Assembly: GCA_030141605.1 (NCBI GenBank)
Contig: JAQGDQ010000955.1
Coordinates: 1 to 21,459, forward strand
Direction of reading: 5' to 3'
DNA: 21,459 nt
Source: Tubiluchus corallicola
Taxonomy: Eukaryota > Priapulida > Priapulimorpha > Priapulimorphida > Tubiluchidae
Below the pieces are notes generated by a model. It did not search any database. It was not told the DNA's origin and saw nothing but the letters and a program-made list of their open reading frames with translations. The translations under genes were made by a program, and so were the position numbers. Positions 1 through 20,850 of this stretch are shown in pieces; position 1 is the first letter of the stretch; each line of letters opens with the position of its first letter.

Positions 1-226
1 ATTTCGTCATGTCCGACAGTGACATAAAGTGACAACGGTCTTGTAAGGGTTAATGCCATCCGATCTAGAGGAAAAAACTACCCGCACTATCTTTGAGATA
101 TTGGCGCAGACTTCAGCTGGATCGCGTGGGCCGCACTTTCATTACGTTGACAAACCTCTTCGCGGGCCGCACAAGATCTCTCGGCCGGCCGCAAGTGGCC
201 CACGGGCAGCAGTTTGCACACCCTTG
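1..226. mobile_element. hAT-like MITE, right part of a copy cut by the window edge
   Basis: This stretch matches, at high similarity, the right part of the complete element at 5260-5758: same order of motifs, including the run around CCCGCACTATCTTTGAGAT and the GC-rich end with GGGCCGCAC. It ends near 226 in TTTGCACACCCTTG, one base different from the other copy's terminus TTTGCACACCCCTG. The left part lies outside the window, so no target-site duplication can be checked here. It has no coding capacity. Confidence 0.75.
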
Positions 227-1220
227 CTTTATAGCATGAAGATGTTAGAAAATGTTGGACAAAAATAAGCAAATGGCATCCAAGTGTCGAGTGAGTTGCA
301 ACTTCTGAACTGTCTTTGCCAAAGTCGCAAATAACGGCCATGCAAATGTAATATGAATTACAAACGTCGTGTATCAATTTAGCAGAGAGTGCTCGGGGTG
401 CTTATACCATGCATTTGTACGGCTTTAGATGCATTACAATTCTACAAAGATTTCATGCTGCAGAAAACAACATGCAGTCATCAAAATTATACAAGTGAAC
501 CAGGGATGAGAATGACAAATTGCAAAAAACTCTGAAACAGGCCGGGGGTTGGGGAGCCATCTAGGTCCCCAATGGGGTTGAGAGGCAAAGCCACCATGGG
601 GGTTAAAGGTGGCAAAGCCCCTTGGAGCCAAAAACAAATTGCAATTTTGTGACCATAGAGAACCTCTAAGTGGACTAAAAATATCAATTACCTTGTTTCA
701 TGCATACTTTAAAATATCCAACTATCAAGGATACATGATACCTAATTGTCTCAAAAATGGCTAAGTACTGGCCGCTCCTATGCAAAAGTATATAAAAACT
801 GTCTGCAATTGACTCAAATAACTCCGCACAATTGATTCTATATTTTTATACATAGAGATATACATGTGGTTACACTGATGTACGTGATGTAAACAAAGTG
901 ACGGCCTGCCAACTAGCAGTCAGCTTGTGAAATAATGTACTGGGTCCGTAAAAATTTTCTCAACGAATTTACGCGATTTACAAAAATGGCACTACTGGTC
1001 TTCCAAAAACTCAGAATTCCGAGTTTCCCAGGAAAATTCTCGTCCCTGGTGAACATCAATAAAGTGACAATTCAGAATGTGCCACTTGATTCTACATCAA
1101 TCAAAAATGTGACTCTACGCACAGAATAATTAAAAACAAACAAACATGCAAGACTCCATGTTGGAAATTTCATTCAAGAAACGCAATCAAGTAATTGTTA
1201 AACGTAGAAATGATACAGTT
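227..1220. other. JIP intron remainder, no gene recognised
   Basis: This is the part of the JIP3/4 intron beyond exon 9 that lies in the window. No further JIP exon could be found: the conserved second leucine-zipper segment expected next is absent, so the next exon lies left of position 1. A GC-rich patch at about 540-635, with two direct GGCAAAGCC copies, stands out from the AT-rich surroundings and may be an old repeat fragment. Nothing else is recognised. Confidence 0.5.
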
Positions 1221-1222
1221 AC

Positions 1223-10456
<9,234 letters not shown>

Positions 10457-10809
10457 GGCTAACGCGGCTTAAATGTTCAGTATCAGTCTTCGCACAATAG
10501 CATTGTTGGTTCTGAACGATAACGTTGATCACATTTTGCACTATACTTAAGATTTTTCGAACAAATTACAGAGAAATCTGCTGAAAAGAAAAAATTGGCA
10601 ACTCCACGTATCACGTGATGTGACCTCTTCGTCAGAGGTAAGAAAAAAACATTTTCAAACTATCTTTTTCGTGTCTTTTCTATATTTAACAAAACTTAGC
10701 GCAAAAATATCTTGCTATCTCATCTAAGTAAAATAATTTTGCAATATTGTTAGGTAATGATGTTTTTTCTTTTTTATGCGAACACTTTCTTTAGAGACAG
10801 AAAACAAAC
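10457..10809. promoter_or_regulatory. Divergent promoter region between JIP and the AtuA-family gene
   Basis: The 353 bp between the two start codons must hold both 5' leaders and probably a shared promoter. Visible sites are an inverted CCAAT box (ATTGG, about 10594-10598), the palindromic E-box ATCACGTGAT (10610-10619), and a perfect short hairpin CCTCT-TCGTC-AGAGG (10624-10638). No convincing TATA box is placed. The three sites cluster within 45 bp in the middle of the interval, as expected of a bidirectional promoter. Function is inferred. Confidence 0.6.
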
Positions 10810-11008
10810 ATGGCTGCCTTCTTGAAATCTCCAACGCGAACTTTACTAAATTTTACCAAATATCATGTGATTACCACTCGCAGAGTGCCTTTATTAGGCA
10901 CTGCTGGTTCGAGCTGTGATAGAAGAGTACATTCCACATTTAGCTTTTCGGGCAAAACTACTCGTATTGGATGTTCATCGGGTTTTTGGGGCGATACATC
11001 TGTTGCAG
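10810..11008 (+). CDS. AtuA-family exon 1
   Basis: 199 nt from ATG to donor GCAG|GTAAAT, 66 codons plus one base. It carries the putative presequence (MAAFLKSPTRTLLNFTKYHV onward) and the first family motif RIGCSSGFWGD. An upstream stretch of pyrimidines (TTCTTTTTT) precedes the leader. Confidence 0.93.
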
Positions 11009-14000
11009 GTAAATTTGTTGTGCTGCAAGTGCAATGATTAATTAGTAATTACGGTGAAAAATTTTCCATTCGTAATACGTATAAATTTAACTCGGAAGTA
11101 GTGCTGACAAGCCACTGTCATCGCAGTGTCTAGCTTATTCGCTGGATTACGGGTGTGTTTACCTGTCTTGAGGGCAGATGTCTTTGATTTTAGAATTCTG
11201 TCTCCCTCATATTCACAACAGCCTTAATGGTCATATGATAAATCCCCATTAACTCACATTTGCAGCTACCCCCATCATTTTGACTATTGTTACGGTTTTA
11301 ATTTTGGCAACTTTTGTCTAAGGAGCGCAAAAGCTGGGTTATATCATGCATACACTCAATCTCTTAGAAACAACTTTTTTGATGATGATCATGTAATGTA
11401 ATGATTAATTATTATGGTTAAAAGGTTGTTCTTCGAAATACATACAAATTTAGTGATTGTTGATAAAACAGAAGTTAACTACGTTCTCAGATAAGTGAGG
11501 AATAATAAAATTTCATGGCTAGTTTGTGAAGCAGATGAGGCGCTGAAAAATTACTCTAGTCGAGATTTGAACCCGAGGCTTTGCACAAAGGTAAGCTGCA
11601 CTATTTCAAATGAGTTAACTGGGTGAAGTTGCTTTCACGACGATGAACTCCAATGATATAACCTGTAAGACTCACATTTTAGAGTGTCAAATTCTACAAA
11701 ATATGAGTTGGACTTGTAGTTGTACTCGCCTCTGGTGTCGAGCCATGGCATCATAATGAAGCACCTTAGCAAACATCTTTGGAAATACAGTCCAACTGCT
11801 AGTGGAATCATGTTAAGCATTATACTTGTTTTTTTAATCTAAAGTGAAGTTTTTGTTTAAAATTAGGTTCATAACATTTTGTCTACTTCATGAAGAAGTT
11901 GATTAGAAAAACACTGCAGTTACTGATTTCAAAAAAAAGAAAGTTAAATGGCCTAACACACCTGGAATTAACTTGATGTAGGATCTTAAAATATAACCAA
12001 AACTGTATTCATTGGCTTAGTAAGTATTTAGTGTAACAAACTAAGTACTTGTGGTGTGCTGTCAGAGAGAAAGACGTGAGACAACCGTTTGTGGTGTGTA
12101 AAGCACCTAGTTTTAGTTTTCTTAAGTTTTCATCTCCTTTGTTGTACCATATAATTTATAAATGGTATAGAAATGTTTTATTTTTTATTGTAGCAATTTA
12201 AAAAACTAATGTCATTCTTTTTTTGTTTTAGCTCCACAACTGATTTATGGAGGTGATATTGAATTTTTGGTGTCTGATTATCTTTCTGAAATCACGATGT
12301 CTCTTCTTACGGCGGCTAAACAAAAAAATCCAGTGAGTATTATGCAGTTTTCAAAAATCACTGCTACTTATCATCAGCATTTTTTTATTTTATTTTTAAA
12401 CAACTTGTATTATGTGGTAAACTATACTAAGGTCAGCAAAACTGAATCTTTACATAAACATGAGAAAACTAAACTGGCATTTTAAAAAGCTGGAGAGGTA
12501 CATTTTTCATAATTATTTGTAGGTTTTAAAGTGTTAAATGCAATTTGCCCTACTCTCCTGAAAGATATTGGCCCAACTGCCACAATTACATTTTTAAAAC
12601 AAATTGTTGCAACTGCAATTACCATATGAAAGGAACCAGTTAATCGTGACAATAAGATTGTGAAATGGCAACTAAAGAATCCAAAGTACAAATATAAATT
12701 GCATGAAATTGTGTAAAGGTTTCCATTTAAGCAGTTTATTTATGATTATAATCAAACACGTGTAGGCTATTCATACATTGTCAACATAATGGTAAATTAT
12801 TCATTATAATATTATTCACTTTACTATTTTATATGTGATTAACTACTGTTTGTTTATTTGCTTTAAAAACAATAATGAAGTTTCTGTCAGGGAGCAACAA
12901 CTGTTCACTTTTGGGGGGAATTTGTTCTAACACTCTGTTCGCTCGATAGTATTGATAATATAATGAGTCATTTTTCTTTAATTCTTTCTTTACACTTGTA
13001 CATTATATAATTCTTAAGCTTAATGTCAGTAGCCATCCCCTAGTTCATGAAAAAAATTACAAAAATCCTTGTATGGAAGTGTGCGATTCACAGTTTCAGC
13101 AACACAGTGTTTGGTTGTCGTGCACCTGCAGCCATGCGCACACGTCTGAGATAAAAATCTGCACTCTAGGTAGAGAAAGCACTGTTGCTCCCGCAGTGCC
13201 AACCCTGTTGTGCATGTATAACGTAGTATTTCTTTTTTGAATAAATTGTCTTTTTATATGTTTGTTTTATTTTACACAATATTAAAGCAACAGCTAAAAA
13301 TTTTTTGAAGCACCAGCCCCACTAATTTTAACTACAAGCCACCATTGCACTCAGCAAACGCTGAACAGTAGAAACTGGCAACTAGATGCCAGACTCTAGA
13401 CACTGGGCACGTTGGTGTATCGTAGGCTTCATGTTTGAAACCATTTTGTGCTACTGTTTTTTTTTTGCTGCAGGAGCTTGGGTACGCGCCCGATTTTGTG
13501 CAGGCTTCAGTTGCACCATTTCTTAAGGACATAAAATCAAAAGGTAGACATCTAAACATATGATGAGTTAACTGTTAGATAGGTGTTTGATGAACTGCAC
13601 AGATTGGTTAGATAGGATGAATTAGATAGGTGTTTGATGAACTGCACAGATTGGTTAGATAGGTGTTTGATGAACTGCACAGATTGGTTAGATAGGTGTT
13701 TGATGAACTGCACAGATTGGTTAGATGGGTGTTTGATGAACTGCACAGATTGGTTAGATAGGTGTTTGATGAGCTGCACAGATTGGCTAGATGGGTGTTT
13801 GATGAGCTGCACAGATTGGTTAGATGGGTGTTTGATGAACTGCACAGATTGGTTAGATGGGTGCTTGATGAGCTGCACAGATTGGTTAGATGGGTGTTTG
13901 ATGAACTGCACAGATTGGTTAGATAGGTGCTTGATGAACTGCACAGATTGGTTAGATGGGTGTTTGATGAACTGCACAGATTGGTTAGATGGGTGTTTGA

Positions 14001-17000
14001 TGAACTGCACAGATTGGTTAGATGGGTGTTTGATGAACTGCACAGATTGGTTAGATGGGTGTTTGATGAACTGCACAGATTGGTTAGATAGGTGTTTGAT
14101 GAACTGCACAGATTGGTTAGATGGGTGTTTGATGAACTGCACAGATTAGTTAGACAGGTGTTTGATGAGCTGCACAGATTGGTTAGATAGGTGTATGGTG
14201 AGCTGCACAGATTGGTTAGATAGGTGTTTGATCAACTACACAGATTGGTTAGATAGGTGCTTGATGAGCTGCACAGATTGCTTAGATAGGTGTTTGATGA
14301 ACTGCACAGATTGGTTAGATAGGTGTTTCATGAGCTGCACAGATTGGTTAGATAGGATGAATTAGATAGGTGCTTGATGAGCTGCACAGATTGGTTAGAT
14401 GGGTGTTTGATGAACTGCACAGATTGGTTAGATAGGTGCTTGATGAACTGCACAGATTGGTTAGATGGGTGTTTGATGAACTGCACAGATTGGTTAGATG
14501 GGTGTTTGATGAACTGCACAGATTGGTTAGATGGGTGTTTGATGAACTGCACAGATTGGTTAGATGGGTGTTTGATGAACTGCACAGATTGGTTAGATAG
14601 GTGTTTGATGAACTGCACAGATTGGTTAGATGGGTGTTTGATGAACTGCACAGATTAGTTAGACAGGTGTTTGATGAGCTGCACAGATTGGTTAGATAGG
14701 TGTATGGTGAGCTGCACAGATTGGTTAGATAGGTGTTTGATCAACTACACAGATTGGTTAGATAGGTGCTTGATGAGCTGCACAGATTGCTTAGATAGGT
14801 GTTTGATGAACTGCACAGATTGGTTAGATAGGTGTTTCATGAGCTGCACAGATTGGTTAGATGGGTGTTTGATGAGCTGCACAGATTGCTTAGATAGGTG
14901 TTTGATGAACTGCACAGATTGGTTAGATAGGTGTTTGATCAACTACACAGATTGGTTAGATAGGTGCTTGATGAACTGCACAGATTGGTTAGATAGGTGT
15001 TTGATGAACTGCACAGATTGGTTAGATAGGTGTTTCATGAGCTGCACAGATTGGTTAGATGGGTGTTTGATGAGCTGCACAGATTGCTTAGATAGGTGTT
15101 TGATGAACTGCACAGATTGGTTAGATAGGTGTTTGATCAACTACACAGATTGGTTAGATAGGTGCTTGATGAACTGCACAGATTGGTTAGATAGGTGTTT
15201 GATCAACTACACAGATTGGTTAGATAGGTGCTTGATGAACTGCACAGATTGGTTAGATAGGTGTTTCATGAGCTGCACAGATTGGTTAGATGGGTGTTTG
15301 ATGAACTGCACAGATTGGTTAGATGGGTGTTTGATGAACTGCACAGATTGGTTAGATGGGTGTTTGATGAACTGCACAGATTGGTTAGATAGGTGTTTGA
15401 TCAACTACACAGATTGGTTAGATAGGTGCTTGATGAACTGCACAGATTGGTTAGATAGGTGTTTGATCAACTACACAGATTGGTTAGATAGGTGCTTGAT
15501 GAACTGCACAGATTGGTTAGATAGGTGTTTCATGAGCTGCACAGATTGGTTAGATAGGTGTTTCATGAGCTGCACAGATTGGTTAGATGGGTGTTTGATG
15601 AACTGCACAGATTGGTTAGATGGGTGTTTGATGAACTGCACAGATTGGTTAGATTAATTAACTTTATGGTTTTTGGCAGTTTTTTGCAAATCTGTTTGTT
15701 ATATTTTCCAAGTTTAATTGATAACAGTAAAAAATAAATAGATCATGCTAAGTGACTTGTCCTTTCCTTTAATATGCACTGCACAAACGTATTTATGTAT
15801 GTGAGCAAATATTGAATTCGAGTTTATTCTATTTCTGTGTGTCTGCATGCCATGCCAATGGTAGGCATAACCGACGTTTTGTTTGCATTGTGCAGGTATT
15901 CGCTTGGTTAGCAATGCGGGTGGAGTCAATCCCCATTCATGCTCAAAGTCGCTATTAGATGCTGCTAGTAAAGCCGGTATCACTGATTTGAAGGTAGCTG
16001 TTATCACAGGTGATGACATGATGAATTTGGTGAGTAAGTTGTAAGCTTCGTTACTTGGTGAGTAAGTTGTAAGCTTCGTTACTTGGTGAGTAAGTTGTAA
16101 GCTTCGTTACTTGGTGAGTAAGTTGTAAGCTTCGTTACTTGGTGAGTAAGTTGTAAGATTCATTACTTGGTGAATAAGTTGTAAGATTCTTTACTTGGTG
16201 AGTAAGTTGTAAGATTCGTTACTTGGTGAGTAAGTTGTAAGCTTCGTTACTTGGTGAGTAAGTTGTAAGCTTCGTTACTTGGTGAGTAAGTTGTAAGCTT
16301 CGTTACTTGGTGAGTAAGTTGTAAGCTTCGTTACTTGGTGAGTAAGTTGTAAGCTTCGTTACTTGGTGAGTAAGTTGTAAGCTTCGTTACTTGGTGAATA
16401 AGTTGTAAGATTCGTTACTTGGTGAGTAAGTTGTAAGATTCGTTACTTGGTGAGTAAGTTGTAAGCTTCGTTACTTGGTGAGTAAGTTGTAAGCTTCGTT
16501 ACTTGGTGAGTAAGTTGTGTTGTTACTTGTGAGTAAGTTGTAAGCTTCGTTACTTGGTGAGTAAGTTGTAAGCTTCGTTACTTGGTGAGTAAGTTGTAAG
16601 CTTCGTTACTTGGTGAGTAAGTTGTAAGCTTCGTTACTTGGTGAGTAAGTTGTAAGCTTCGTTACTTGGTGAGTAAGTTGTAAGCTTCGTTACTTGGTGA
16701 GTAAGTTGTAAGCTTCGTTACTTGGTGAGTAAGTTGTAAGCTTCGTTACTTGGTGAGTAAGTTGTAAGCTTCGTTACTTGGTGAGTAAGTTGTAAGCTTC
16801 GTTACTTGGTGAGTAAGTTGTAAGCTTCGTTACTTGGTGAGTAAGTTGTAAGCTTCGTTACTTGGTGAGTAAGTTGTAAGCTTCGTTACTTGGTGAGTAA
16901 GTTGTAAGCTTCGTTACTTGGTGAGTAAGTTGTAAGCTTCGTTACTTGGTGAGTAAGTTGTAAGATTCGTTACTGTGCTAAGTGTTGAGTAGTTCTACAA

Positions 17001-20000
17001 TCAGACAAACAGAAACTGGGTTAGTTATCCAAACAAAAACCGAAAAAAATTTGTTCGAATCATGTTGTGTTTTGTTTCTCTCGGAAGGCTCGTAGAAAAA
17101 ACCAGAAAACACTTCGTCAAATTGAGAATTCTACAACACAAAAGTATGAAGGAACACGAAATGATTACAGTAAACGTGAAAAACTGGAAAACGTTTGAGT
17201 GTATCTGAAAATACAAGTATACAAGAAAATGTGTAAGTGGCGTCCGTGTGAGTCTGCGTGTGTCTCAGCGGCCAGCTTCGCCTTATATCAAGGGGGCCAG
17301 GGAACATTCTAGACGAGTCCTTTTAGAACATTCTACAAGGTAAGACGATTATTCTAATGAAACATTCTACAATGTTCTATGTAATTCTGATAGATGCCAG
17401 AGATCTCCACAACAAAACAACTGTGTAAGCTTCGTTACTTGGTGAGTAAGTTGTAAGCTTCGTTACTTGGTGAGTAAGTTGTACTTGTAAAGTAAGTTGT
17501 AAGCTTCATTACTTGGTGAGTAAGTTGTAAGCTTCGTTACTTGGTGAGTAAGTTGTAAGCTTCGTTACTTGGTGAGTAAGTTGTAAGCTTCGTTACTTGG
17601 TGAATAAGTTGTAAGATTCGTTACTGTGCTAAGTGTTGAGTAGTTCTACAATCAGACAAACAGAAACTGGGTTAGTTATCCAAACAAAAACCGAAAAAAA
17701 ATTGTTCGAATCATGTTGTGTTTTGTTTCTCTCGGAAGGCTCGTAGAGAAAACCAGAAAACACTTCGTCAAATTGAGAATTCTACAACACAAAAGTATGA
17801 AGGAACACGAAATGATTACAGTAAACGTGAAAATCTGGAAAACGTTTGAGTGTATCTGAAAATACAAGTATACAAGAAAATGTGTAAGTGGCGTCCGTGT
17901 GAGTCTACGTGTGTCTCAGCGGCCAGCTTCGCCTTATACAGGGTGCCAGGGAACATTCTAGACGAGTCCTTTTAGAACATGCTACAAGGTAAGACGATTA
18001 TTCTAATGGAACATTCTACAATGTTCTATGTAATTCTAATAGATGCCAGAGATCTCCACAACAAAACAACTGTGTAAGCTTCGTTACTTGGTGAGTAAGT
18101 TGTAAGCTTCGTTACTTGGTGAGTAAGTTGTAAGCTTCGTTACTTGGTGAGTAAGTTGTAAGCTTCGTTACTTGGTGAATAAGTTGTAAGATTCTTTACT
18201 TGGTGAGTAAGTTGTAAGATTCGTTACTTGGTGAGTAAGTTGTAAGCTTCGTTACTTGGTGAATAAGTTGTAAGATTCGTTACTTGGTGAGTAAGTTGTA
18301 AGCTTCGTTACTTGGTGAGTAAGTTGTAAGCTTTGTTACTTGGTGAGTAAGTTGTAAGCTTCGTTACTTGGTGAGTAAGTTGTAAGCTTCGTTACTTGGT
18401 GAGTAAGTTGTAAGCTTCGTTACTTGGTGAGTAAGTTGTAAGCTTCGTTACTTGGTGAGTAAGTTGTAAGCTTCGTTACTTGGTGTGTAAGTTGTAAGCT
18501 TCGTTACTTGGTGAATAAGTTGTAAGCTTCGTTACTTGGTGAGTAAGTTGTAAGCTTCGTTACTTGGTGAGTAAGTTGTAAGATTCGTTACTTGGTGAGT
18601 AAGTTGTAAGCTTCGTTACTTGGTGAGTAAGTTGTAAGCTTCGGTACTTGGTGAGTAAGTTGTAAGCTTCGTTACTTGGTGAGTAAGTTGTAAGCTTCGT
18701 TACTTGGTGAGTAAGTTGTAAGCTTCGTTACTTGGTGAGTAAGTTGTAAGCTTCGTTACTTGGTGAGTAAGTTGTAAGCTTAGTTACTTGGTGAGTAAGT
18801 TGTAAAATTCGTTACTTGGTGAGTAAGTTGTAAGCTTCGTTACTTGGTGAGTAAGTTGTAAGCTTCGTTACTTGGTGAGTAAGTTGTAAGATTCGTTACT
18901 GTGCTAAGTGTTGAGTAGTTCTACAATCAGACAAACAGAAACTGGGTTAGTTATCCAAACAAAAACCGAAAAAAATTTGTTCGAATCATGTTGTGTTTTG
19001 TTTCTCTCGGAAGGCTCGTAGAGAAAACCAGAAAACACTTCGTCAAATTGAGAATTCTACAACACAAAAGTATGAAGGAACACGAAATGATTACAGTAAA
19101 CGTGAAAATCTGGAAAACGTTTGAGTGTATCTGAAAATACAAGTATACAAGAGAATGTGTAAGTGGCGTCCGTGTGAATTAAGGGTGCGTCTCTCTCAGC
19201 CGCCCTGCTTCGCCTTATACAGGGTGCCAGGGAAGCTTCTAGACGTTTCTTTCTAGAACATTCTACAAGGTAAGACGATTATTCTAACGGAACATTCTAC
19301 AATGTTCTATGTAATTCTAATAGATGCCAGCGATCTCCACAACAAAACAACTGTGCAAATGCAGTCTGCTATATTAGCTTTTAAAATCTCCCACTAGGAG
19401 TGAGCATTCTCTATTAGAAATCTGATTTCAGTTTTAAGATTTTTGAGTAAATTTCGACTCATAAATAACAGTCAGTCTTGCAAAGATTGTGTATGTTACG
19501 TGATTTCGTCGTGCAGTAAAAACACTAATAATTTGTTTAAATATTGTGCACATAAGTCACAGCTGAATGTGCTGATTCCATGATGTTTCACAGCTGAATG
19601 TGCTGATTCCATGATGTTTCACAGCTGAATGTGCTAATTCCATGATGTTTCACAGCTGAATGTGCTGATTCCATGATGTTTCACAGCTGAATGTGCTGAT
19701 TCCATGATGTTTCAAACGTTTTTACAGTTAATGAACGTACAGAGAGACGAAGTGGCGAATTATTCGAATTCATAATTTTAGGTTCAATTTGAATTCAGAT
19801 TAAAAACACATTCTGGTCAAATTCGAACTCGAACACTAGATGTTCTTGAGCAAGAACGGTTTTCATTTATTTTTGCCAAACAGTTTAGAAGAGAGAATAA
19901 TTTCTTTACTAGTGCAAAACTAAATTGCAGTAAAAACAACTTCTATACAGATTCTAAAGGCAGCAGGTTTGCGCGCTACCTCTTCTGTCCTCTCTGCCTT

Positions 20001-20816
20001 CCCTTTTTTGGAATGTCTGAACTGTTTTTATACCAGCTACACTGATAGATAGATTTAGCAATGATTTAAAAAAACTAGGCAAAAAACTAGGCAAGTCAAC
20101 TCTGCCTCTTCGCTGCTCTGCGCTACCTCTTCTGTCCTCTCTGCCTTCCCTTCTTTGGAATGTCTGAGCTGTTTTTATACCAGCTACACTTTTTAATGGA
20201 TTTAGCAATAATTTTAAAAAACTAGGCAAGTCAACTCTGGGTCGTGACGTTTTTACAGCAGTTTGAAACTGGTACTAACTACAAGTCTAGCAGAAATAAA
20301 GAAAGGAGGCATATTTTCCCAGAGAAAAAAGTTCAAGTGTTTAAATAGTTCACAATCTTAATGGAAGCAATCGTACAAAACTTAAACATACAAGATTGTC
20401 TAGAAAAATAGTAACCCTACAACAGTATGCTATAGTAAGGGATTATAGGGATTATGCATCTTTTGAACTGATTTTCCAGAAATCTGATCTCGAAGCAGCT
20501 GGCGTAACCGAGATGGACTCAGGAATGAAATTTCCGAAGACAGTGCACAGCATGAATGCATATTTAGGGTACAATTTATTTGCTTATCTAATTCAATTTA
20601 TTAGCTTTTTTTGGAATGACGCTAAAAGATCCGTTGTCACAGTTGTTCGTGGAATTGCGAAAATCATCAGATGTAAAAAACTTTGTTGTCAAATGAAATT
20701 AATTAGTGTAGTAAATCCTTGCCTTCCTATTTAGTGACATTTTTGTTTTAACGACGCTGATAGTTTGACACCTTTTTTTTTTATTTTGCTCAAGCCAAAT
20801 TTTTATTTTCTCAATA

Positions 20817-20850
<34 letters not shown>

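Noticed and set aside
935-1129. 64-codon plus-strand frame
   Set aside because: It has no recognisable motif, lies in the JIP intron and shows no splice or promoter context.
11009-11037. Extension of AtuA exon 1 to a stop at 11037
   Set aside because: Family similarity resumes only after splicing from the GTAAAT donor at 11009 to exon 2; the extension is intron.
11560-11574. tRNA gene suggested by a B box on the minus strand
   Set aside because: No cloverleaf or convincing A box could be drawn; at best an old SINE fragment.
14671-15657. 328-codon frame of an 11-residue Cys-containing repeat (and the minus-strand counterpart at 13552-14142)
   Set aside because: It lies wholly inside AtuA intron 3, has no flanking coding sequence or splice support, and its openness follows from a 33-bp unit. 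Read-through from exon 3 hits a stop within about six codons.
16030-18899. CRISPR-like array
   Set aside because: The 28-bp units abut one another without unique spacers, and the setting is a eukaryotic intron.
17025-19142. 63-codon minus-strand frame seen three times
   Set aside because: It recurs only because the 450-bp segment is triplicated. It begins with TTG, not ATG, and shows no domain.
20569-20734. Extension of AtuA exon 5 beyond NAYLG
   Set aside because: The family sequence continues in exon 6 (AAPIARAL) with matching phase, so the extension is intron.
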